Shown: one piece after another, positions 55,676 to 64,000 of the stretch | Numbering within the stretch: the stretch's first letter is position 1 | Layout of the letters: the number at the start of each line of letters is the position of its first letter | Assembly: GCF_001027285.1 (NCBI RefSeq) | Contig: NZ_CP011509.1 | Location: forward strand, 6,348,501 to 6,412,500 | Reading direction: 5' to 3' | Source: Archangium gephyra | Lineage (GTDB): Bacteria > Myxococcota > Myxococcia > Myxococcales > Myxococcaceae | DNA length: 64,000 nucleotides | Made by a program: the position numbers and the translations under genes | The notes under the pieces: model-generated | Told to the model about the DNA's origin: nothing | The model's input: only the letters and a program-made list of their open reading frames with translations | Database searches by the model: none

Positions 55676-56110
55676 ATGACCAAGGCGGACATCATCGAAG
55701 GGGTCTACGAGAAGGTCGGCTTCTCCAAGAAGGAGTCGGCGGAGATCGTCGAGCTCGTCTTCGACACCTTCAAGGAAACGCTGGAGCGCGGGGACAAGAT
55801 CAAGATCTCGGGGTTCGGCAACTTCCAGGTGCGTCAGAAGAAGGCGCGCGTGGGCCGTAACCCGCAGACCGGCAGGGAGATCGAGATCTCGGCCCGCCGC
55901 GTGCTCACCTTCCGGCCGAGCGCGGTCCTCAAGGCTGCCCTCAACGGCGAGCAGATTCCCGAGAACCACTCGGAACTGGACGCCGCCGAGGACGCCGCCG
56001 CCGACGCGGCCGAGGCCGCTGGCCTGGATCCCGAGGATCTGGACGAGGAGCTGGAGGAGGTCGAGGAGTACAAGGCCTCCGCCGGTGGAATGAAGGCCAA
56101 GGCCGAGTGA
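55676..56110 (+). CDS. ihfA: integration host factor alpha subunit with acidic tail
   Basis: This 144-aa DNA-bending protein has the usual IHF/HU fold: MTKADIIEGVYEKVGFSKKE, GDKIKISGFGNFQVRQKKAR and VGRNPQTGREIEISARRVLTF, with the intercalating Pro in RNPQTG. It lies directly after pheT, as in many proteobacteria. Ordinary IhfA is about 100 aa; here a further 45 residues follow, strongly acidic (LDAAEDAAADAAEAAGLDPE, DLDEELEEVEEY). The tail could modulate DNA binding. A possible promoter lies upstream at 55606. Confidence 0.97.
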   Translation: MTKADIIEGVYEKVGFSKKESAEIVELVFDTFKETLERGDKIKISGFGNFQVRQKKARVGRNPQTGREIEISARRVLTFRPSAVLKAALNGEQIPENHSELDAAEDAAADAAEAAGLDPEDLDEELEEVEEYKASAGGMKAKAE

Positions 56111-56209
56111 GTTTTTGAAGGGCCTGCCGATCTCGTGCTTGACCTGTGGTTCGGGTGACGGCATAAGGCAGCCCATCTCGCCGACGGGAACGCCGACGAG
56201 ACGACGCAA

Positions 56210-56286
<77 letters not shown>

Positions 56287-56289
56287 AAG

Positions 56290-56337
56290 AAGGCCCTGGA
56301 GTTTCACCGCAAGGTGGGCTCCAGGGCCTTTGTTTTT
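56290..56337 (+). terminator. intrinsic terminator after tRNA-Pro
   Basis: AAGGCCCTGGAG pairs perfectly with CTCCAGGGCCTT (12 bp) around a 17-base loop, then a T run. It lies 3 bases after the tRNA. Confidence 0.92.
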
Positions 56338-56398
56338 TCCCCGCATGCCTGCTCGCTCCCTCGCGGTGAGCTTCGGGCCTGACGGCAGATCCCCTACG

Positions 56399-57355
56399 AT
56401 GCGGGCAATGGCTTCGCGCGTGTTCATCGGAGGGCTGGTCCTGATCCTGCTCTCCCTCGTGGGAGGTGTGGTGTGGCTCCGCCCGCGTCCCCACCAGGAG
56501 CGCGCTGGCGTGACGCCGCCCCCAGGGAACGCGGTGGGCCGGACTGTTCGAGAAGACACGGCCGACAAGGGCCTGCTGGGCGTGGTGGTCTCGGAGGCGT
56601 CCGTGAATCTCGCCGCGCGGCTGGAAGGGCGCGTGGAGGACGTCCGCGTGCAGGTGGGCAGCGGGGTGCGCCGGGGAGAGATCGTCGCGACGCTGGAGTC
56701 CGCGGGCACGAGGCAGGAGCTGGCCATCGCCGAGGCGGCGCTGCTGTCCAGCCGCGCCGAGCAGCAGGTGGCGGCGCTGTCGCTGAAGCAGGCCCAGGAG
56801 CGCTTGCAGCGGCGGGAAGATCCCGCACAGCTCTCGGTGGGAGCCATCTCCCAGGAAGAGGTGTCCGCGGCGCGTTTCGAGCAGCAGCTCGCGGAGGCGA
56901 AGCTGGCGCAGGCCCAGGCGCGCGTGCAGGAGCAGGAGGCCCGTGTGGCCCAGTTGCGCCAGCGCGTGGAGGAGCTCGTGGTGCGCGCTCCCTTCGATGG
57001 TCAGGTAGCGGGGCGCTTCACCCACCCCGGAGCGCTGGTGCAGCCAGGGCAGGCGTTGGTGCATGTGCTCCGCCGGGGAACGCCGCAGGTGCGCTTCGCG
57101 ATCCCCTCCCACCAGGTGCAGCGCGTGGAGGCGGGGCAGCCGGTGCGGGTGGAGGTGGCCGAGCAACAGCTGGTGCTCGAGGGCCGCGTGAGCCAGGTGG
57201 CGCCCGAGGTGGATGTGGCTTCCCTCATGATCTTCGCGCTCGCGGACGTGGAGGTGCCCTCGGGCGTCTTCGTCCCCGCGGGCACGACGGTGCGGGTGAA
57301 GCCGGCGGTCAGCGAGGCCCGGCAGGAGGGCAGTGCGGTGAGGGCGCGGCAGTGA
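56399..57355 (+). CDS. HlyD-family periplasmic adaptor, first of two
   Basis: This protein is about 318 aa, from ATG 56399 (or 56408; neither has a strong ribosome-binding site). One N-terminal transmembrane helix is followed by a biotinyl-lipoyl-like half (GRVEDVRVQVGSGVRRGEIV). A long alpha-helical hairpin spans about residues 95-200 (EAALLSSRAEQQVAALSLKQ). Then come the second half-motif RAPFDGQVAGRF and a beta barrel. Such proteins link an inner-membrane exporter to an outer-membrane channel. It overlaps the next adaptor gene by 4 bases (GTGA). No outer-membrane channel gene is in view. Confidence 0.9.
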   Translation: MRAMASRVFIGGLVLILLSLVGGVVWLRPRPHQERAGVTPPPGNAVGRTVREDTADKGLLGVVVSEASVNLAARLEGRVEDVRVQVGSGVRRGEIVATLESAGTRQELAIAEAALLSSRAEQQVAALSLKQAQERLQRREDPAQLSVGAISQEEVSAARFEQQLAEAKLAQAQARVQEQEARVAQLRQRVEELVVRAPFDGQVAGRFTHPGALVQPGQALVHVLRRGTPQVRFAIPSHQVQRVEAGQPVRVEVAEQQLVLEGRVSQVAPEVDVASLMIFALADVEVPSGVFVPAGTTVRVKPAVSEARQEGSAVRARQ

Positions 57356-58297
57356 GCGAGCAAGGCCAGGGCAAGCCGTCCATCTTCCGCAAGGAAGCGC
57401 TGGAGTACTACCAGCACTACCGGAGGCAGGAGGGCGATGTGTTGCAGCTCGCTCCCGGCTGGACGCGTTGGACGTACGTACTGCTGATGGGCATGTTGGG
57501 CGTGGGACTGCTCGTGTGTCTGATTGGCACCGTCTCCGAGTACGCCTCCGGGAGCGCGGTGGTGCGGATCGAACGGCGCACGGAGGTGACGACGCCCGCT
57601 GGCGGCGTGGTGACCTCGGTGCTGGTGCAACCCGGCCAGCGCGTGGAGGCCGGACAGCTCCTGGTGACGCTTCAGTCCGAGGAGGAGCGCAACACGCTCA
57701 CCCGCGTGCAGCACGAGCTGGAGCTGAACCTGGTGCGCTACATGAGGGACCTGACGGATCAGTCCGCCCGTCTGGCCCTGACGTCGCTGAGGGCCGAACA
57801 GGAGCTGGCCCAGGCCCGCGTGGAGGCCCGCTCCCTGCGCGCTCCCGTGGCGGGCGTGGTGGGGAATCTGCGCATCCAGCCGGGACAGTTCCTCACCGCG
57901 GGCACCCAGGTCGCGTCACTGGTGGAGGACGACGCGCCGGTGTTCCTGCTGACCTTCCTGCCCGGCTACTACCGGCCCTTCCTCAAGCCCGGCATGCCCC
58001 TGCGCGTGGAGCTGGATGGCTTCCACTACGACTACCGCGAGGTGCTCATCGAGTCGGTGGGCGATCAGATCATCGGCCCCGGTGAGCTCAAGCGCTACCT
58101 GGGGGCGGACCTGGGCGACGCGGTGAAGGTGGACGGCCCCATCGTCCTGGTGCGGGCGAGAATCCCCTCGCGGACCTTCACCCACGATGGGCGGGTGCTG
58201 GACTTCTTCGATGGCATGCCCGCACGGGCGGAGGTCGCGGTCCGCTCCGAGCCCATCCTCCTGACGCTGATTCCGGGACTCAAGGCCCTCTTCCCCC

Positions 58298-58308
<11 letters not shown>
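57352..58308 (+). CDS. HlyD-family adaptor, second of two
   Basis: This 318-aa protein starts at GTG 57352, overlapping the upstream stop. The N-terminal cytoplasmic segment begins VSEQGQGKPSIFRKEALEYY; a transmembrane helix follows at about residues 40-62. The lipoyl-like halves are AGGVVTSVLVQPGQRVEAGQ and RAPVAGVVGNLRIQPGQFLT. The hairpin between them is short, unlike the long one in the first adaptor. Its 3' end overlaps the ABC exporter start by 11 bases, so the three genes form one coupled operon. It is probably the direct partner of the exporter. Confidence 0.9.
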
Positions 58309-60535
<2,227 letters not shown>

Positions 60536-60628
60536 CTGACGGGAACCCCGAGCCCGGAGCTTTGGAAGGGCCCGAACGTGGCCCACCACGAGCCACGAGC
60601 AGGCGCTCGACCGGTCTTCCTTTCGCCT

Positions 60629-60657
60629 GAACTGTTCAGCAGGCGGCACTCTATACT
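60629..60657 (+). promoter_or_regulatory. candidate promoter upstream of the NRPS gene
   Basis: GAACT (60629-60633) is followed 16 bases later by TCTA (60650-60653), a pattern like ECF-sigma promoters. TATACT at 60652-60657 would also serve as a sigma-70 -10 box. It is 42 bases before the NRPS start. This is motif matching only. Confidence 0.35.
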
Positions 60658-60698
60658 GCCGCGGCTTTTCAGCGCCCGCTTCGACCCCCCAGGAGCCC

Positions 60699-63600
60699 AT
60701 GAGCCTTCCCGGTCAACCATCCTCCGCCACCACGCTCCTGGAACTGCTCGAGACGCGCGCCAGCGCCCAACGAGAGCAACCCCTCTACACCTTCCTGGAG
60801 GAGGGTGAGGAGCAGCCGGTGAGCTACGAGGCGCTGGACCTCCGGGCCCGGCGCATCGGCGCGATGCTCCAGTCCCTGGCGCGGGCCGGAGAGCGCGCGG
60901 TGCTCCTGTATCCGCCCGGCCTGGAGTACGTCGCGGGCTTCTTCGGCTGCGTCTACGCGGGACTGGTCGCCGTGCCCGCGTACCCGCCGGAGCCCACGCG
61001 GCTCGAGCGTACGCTCCCCCGGCTGCGCGCCATCATCCGCGATGCGCGCGCCAGCGTCGTGCTCACCATCTCCTTCATCCGCGAGATGGGCGAGAGCCTC
61101 TTCGAGCAGGCTCCGGAGCTCGCCGCGTTGCGCTGGATAGCCACCGACGCCATCGACGAGGGCGTGGAGGCTGGCTGGCAACGGCCCGAGGCGACGCGCG
61201 ACTCGCTGGCCTTCCTCCAGTACACGTCCGGCTCCACCGGCGATCCCAAGGGCGTGCGGCTCAGCCACGGCAACCTGCTGCACAACCTGTCCCTCATCTC
61301 GCGCGCCTTCGAGGTCCGGGCCGACAGCGTGGGCGTCATCTGGCTGCCGCCGTACCACGACATGGGCCTCATCGGCGGCATCCTCCAGCCGCTCTACGCC
61401 GGCTTCCACACGGCCCTCATGTCCCCGCTCGCCTTCCTCCGGCGCCCCCGGCTCTGGTTGGAGGCGCTCTCCCGCTTCGGCGGCACCATCAGCGGCGGGC
61501 CCTGCTTCGCGTTCGATCTCTGCGTCCGCAAGGTGCCTCCCTCCGAGCGCGAAGGGCTGGACCTGAGCCGCTGGGAGCTCGCCTTCTGCGGCGCCGAGCC
61601 CATCCGCCCCGAGGTGATGAACCGCTTCGCCGAGGCGTTCGCCCCCGCCGGCTTCCGCTCCGAGGCGTTCTATCCCTGCTACGGCCTCGCCGAGGGCACG
61701 CTGATCGCCTCGGGCGGCAAGAAGGGCGAGGGCGTCCTCGTCCGCACCTGGGAGGCCGCGGCGCTGGAGCGCAACGAGGCCGTGACGGCCGTGGACGGAC
61801 CCGGCGCGCGTCCGCTCGTGGGCTGCGGCAAGGTCATGCCCGAGCAGTCGCTCCTGGTCGTGGATCCGGAGACGCGGCGGGTGTGCCCCGAGGGCAGGGT
61901 GGGGGAGATCTGGATCTCCGGCCCGAGCGTGGCCCACGGTTACTGGGAGCGGCCCGAGGAGAGCGAGGCCGCCTTCCAGGCGACCCTGGTGGACGGTGGT
62001 CCGGAGCGCTTCCTGCGCACGGGTGACCTGGGCGTGCTCCACGGCGGCGAGCTCTTCGTCGTGGGCCGGCGCAAGGATCTGATCATCCTCCGGGGCCGCA
62101 ACCTGCACCCGCAGGATCTCGAGCTGACGATCGAGCGGAGCCACCCCGCGCTCCGGCCGGGCTGCGGCGCGGCGTTCTCCATCGAGGTGGAGGGCGAGGA
62201 GCGGCTCGCGGTGGTGTACGAGGTGGACTCGCGCAAGCCGTGGACGCCCGACGAGGTGGTGGGCGCGGTCCGCCGGAGCCTGTCCGAGGCGCACGAGGTG
62301 CAGCTCCATGCGCTGGTGCTGCTGGAGCCCGGGGCCCTGCCCAAGACGTCCAGCGGGAAGATCCAGCGCCGCGCCTGCAAGGCCGAACTGCTCGCCGGTT
62401 GGCCTCGCGCGCTCCTGTTCTGGCGGGATACGGACGGGGTGGCGCAAGGGCAGGGGGCTCCCGTGCTGGAGGCTCCTTCCAACCCGGTCTCCGTCGAGGA
62501 GCTGGAGACCTGGCTCGTGGCCCGGCTCTCGGCGCGGCTGCGCGTGCGCCCGGAGCAGCTCGCGAAGGATGTGCCCATCACGAGCTTCGGTCTGGACTCG
62601 CTGGCCGCCGTCGAGCTGGCCCATGAGCTCGAGCACCTGGGCGCCGTCCTCCGCATGGACGAGCTGCTCCATGGCCCCACCGTGGCCGCGCTGGCACGCA
62701 CGATCTTCAGCGCGCGTGACGCGGGGCTCCCGTCCATTCCCCGCCGTGCGGAAGGGGCGGGCGCGCCGCTCTCGTCCGCGCAGCAGCGGTTGTGGCTCTT
62801 CGAGCAGCTCGAGCACGGCAAGCCCGCGTACAACCTTCCCTCCGCCCTCCGGCTCGTGGGCGAGCTCGATGCGGCGGCGCTCAAGCGGAGCTTCACGGCG
62901 CTCCTCGAGCGGCATGAGATCCTCCGGGCGACGTTCCTCGAGGCCGATGGCTCGCCCCGGCAGGTCATCGCGTCCACGCCTCCGCCCGTGTTCCGGCTCG
63001 TGGAGCTTCAGGCGATGCCCGCTCCGGGACGTGAGGAGGAAGCGCTCCGGCTGGCCCGGGAGGAGGCGAGTGCTCCCTTCGACCTCGCGCGCGGTCCGCT
63101 GCTCCGGGTCACGCTGATCCGTCTGGACGCACGCGAGCACCTGCTCGTCGTGGTGATGCACCACATCGTCTCGGACGGCGCTTCCTTCGCCCTCGTGGCC
63201 CGGGAGTTGAGCGCGCTCTACGCGTCCTTCGCTCAGGGGTCCTCGGCCTCCCCGCAACCGTTGCCCGTCCAGTACCCCGATTACGCGCTCTGGCGCCGTG
63301 AGCGGGAGACGGATGCGGCTCTCGCGGAGCCGCTCTCCTGGTGGCGGCAACGCCTGGCGGGCGCACCCTCCGCCTTGGAGTTGCCCACCGACCGGCCCCG
63401 TCCTCCCTCGCCGTCGTACCGGGGCGCCCGGGTTCCGCTGCACCTCTCCGAGCCGCTCACCGCCCGCCTGGAGACGTTGGGCCGCGGTGAGGGCGCCACG
63501 CTCTTCATGACGCTGCTCTCGGCCTTCCAGGTCCTGCTGCTGCGTCACTCGGGCCAGGAGGACCTCTGTGTCGGGACTCCCGTCAATGGCCGCGACCGCG

Positions 63601-64000
63601 CCAGCCTGGAGGGGTTGATCGGCTGCTTCCTCGATCTCCTCGTCCTCCGCACGTCCCTCTCCGGCGATCCCTCCTTCCGCGAGCTGCTGGCCCGCACCCG
63701 GACCACGTCGCTCGAGGCCTTCGCCCATCGCGACGTCCCCTTCGAGCGCATCGCCGAGAGTGTTCCGTCCTCGCGTGACCGGAGCCGCTCACCCCTGTTC
63801 CAGGTGCTGTTCGTCCTCCTGCCCGAGCCCGGTGCGGAGCTCGCGCTGCCCGGCCTGGAGGCTCGCCGCGTGGAGCTCGATCCGGGTGCCACGGCCTATG
63901 ACCTGACCCTGTCCCTCGCGCACGGCGCCAGGGGCCTGGAGGGCTGGCTCGAATACGCCACGGACCTCTTCGACGCCTCCACCGTGACCCGGATGGCGGA
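60699..64000 (+). CDS. lipopeptide-type NRPS: fatty-acyl-AMP ligase, PCP, condensation domain (partial, runs off the window)
   Basis: The gene is open from ATG 60699 (AGGAG 3 bases before) to the window end, 1100 codons. Residues about 1-575 are a fatty-acyl-AMP ligase: YTSGSTGDPKGVRLSHGN, WLPPYHDMGLIGGILQPLYA, CYGLAEGTLIASGGKK and RTGDLGVLHGGELFVVGRRK. A carrier domain follows with the phosphopantetheine Ser634 in FGLDSLAAVEL. A condensation domain starts near residue 690 (SSAQQRLWLFEQLEHGKPAY) with the active-site HHIVSDG at residues 821-827. This order loads a fatty acid onto the first carrier, so the product is probably a lipopeptide. Downstream modules lie outside the window. The adjacent exporter operon may belong to the same cluster. 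Confidence 0.93.
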   Translation, partial: MSLPGQPSSATTLLELLETRASAQREQPLYTFLEEGEEQPVSYEALDLRARRIGAMLQSLARAGERAVLLYPPGLEYVAGFFGCVYAGLVAVPAYPPEPTRLERTLPRLRAIIRDARASVVLTISFIREMGESLFEQAPELAALRWIATDAIDEGVEAGWQRPEATRDSLAFLQYTSGSTGDPKGVRLSHGNLLHNLSLISRAFEVRADSVGVIWLPPYHDMGLIGGILQPLYAGFHTALMSPLAFLRRPRLWLEALSRFGGTISGGPCFAFDLCVRKVPPSEREGLDLSRWELAFCGAEPIRPEVMNRFAEAFAPAGFRSEAFYPCYGLAEGTLIASGGKKGEGVLVRTWEAAALERNEAVTAVDGPGARPLVGCGKVMPEQSLLVVDPETRRVCPEGRVGEIWISGPSVAHGYWERPEESEAAFQATLVDGGPERFLRTGDLGVLHGGELFVVGRRKDLIILRGRNLHPQDLELTIERSHPALRPGCGAAFSIEVEGEERLAVVYEVDSRKPWTPDEVVGAVRRSLSEAHEVQLHALVLLEPGALPKTSSGKIQRRACKAELLAGWPRALLFWRDTDGVAQGQGAPVLEAPSNPVSVEELETWLVARLSARLRVRPEQLAKDVPITSFGLDSLAAVELAHELEHLGAVLRMDELLHGPTVAALARTIFSARDAGLPSIPRRAEGAGAPLSSAQQRLWLFEQLEHGKPAYNLPSALRLVGELDAAALKRSFTALLERHEILRATFLEADGSPRQVIASTPPPVFRLVELQAMPAPGREEEALRLAREEASAPFDLARGPLLRVTLIRLDAREHLLVVVMHHIVSDGASFALVARELSALYASFAQGSSASPQPLPVQYPDYALWRRERETDAALAEPLSWWRQRLAGAPSALELPTDRPRPPSPSYRGARVPLHLSEPLTARLETLGRGEGATLFMTLLSAFQVLLLRHSGQEDLCVGTPVNGRDRASLEGLIGCFLDLLVLRTSLSGDPSFRELLARTRTTSLEAFAHRDVPFERIAESVPSSRDRSRSPLFQVLFVLLPEPGAELALPGLEARRVELDPGATAYDLTLSLAHGARGLEGWLEYATDLFDASTVTRMA

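Noticed and set aside
60669-63728. Open frame of about 1000 codons on the minus strand opposite the NRPS
   Set aside because: It is a mirror of the NRPS codon pattern with no motif; the plus strand has all FAAL, PCP and condensation signatures.

Overview
The window is a stretch of very GC-rich chromosome that looks myxobacterial, most likely suborder Cystobacterineae (Archangium, Cystobacter, Stigmatella or a relative). The reasons are the codon use, the number of predicted lipoproteins, and a Dsg-like infC that starts at ATC and carries a long C-terminal tail. Other pointers are a TIGR04222-type membrane protein, giant RCC1-repeat lipoproteins and a fatty-acyl-AMP-ligase NRPS. The species cannot be named from the sequence alone.

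Region 1 (1-24.7 kb) is accessory. It holds a small glycine-rich amphipathic protein, decayed pieces of an IS91-type transposase, and a chimeric pseudogene next to a tandem palindromic repeat. Further on are a multi-domain sensor histidine kinase, a vanadium-haloperoxidase-like enzyme, an RCC1 lipoprotein, and a lipoprotein plus small-partner pair that resembles a toxin/immunity module. An AI-2E-type permease, a large-subunit catalase with a DJ-1-like tail and two surface beta-propeller lipoproteins follow. Next are adenosylhomocysteinase under a clear SAH riboswitch, a frameshifted SDR and a metzincin-like protease with near-identical repeats.

Region 2 (24.7-37.9 kb) starts with a second RCC1 lipoprotein; both RCC1 proteins have 21 repeats, i.e. 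3 x 7. It continues with a TIGR04222 protein, a YfbK-like vWA lipoprotein and a coupled DUF3105/DUF1624-like pair. A frameshifted UV-damage endonuclease, two gluzincin metallopeptidase lipoproteins and a cold-shock gene complete it.

Region 3 (38.0-42.0 kb) is a tight five-gene operon and the most unusual part of the window. It encodes a membrane protein resembling fungal Pyr4/PaxB transmembrane terpene cyclases, an SDR, an acetoacetate-decarboxylase-fold protein, a polyprenyl diphosphate synthase and a PAP2-like membrane phosphatase. Together these look like an uncharacterised terpenoid pathway.

Region 4 (42.0-48.3 kb) contains an FKBP isomerase, a PilZ protein and two envelope proteins. A protein with a C-terminal DnaA-N-like domain lies downstream of 10-bp-phased TGTAGC repeats. 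A second AI-2E permease and a family-5 uracil-DNA glycosylase follow.

Region 5 (48.3-56.3 kb) is the conserved translation block tRNA-Val, thrS, infC, rpmI, rplT, pheS, pheT, ihfA and tRNA-Pro.

Region 6 (56.4-64 kb) is a secretion/secondary-metabolism block: two HlyD-type adaptors and a C39-peptidase ABC exporter in an overlapping operon, then the start of a FAAL-PCP-condensation NRPS that runs off the window.
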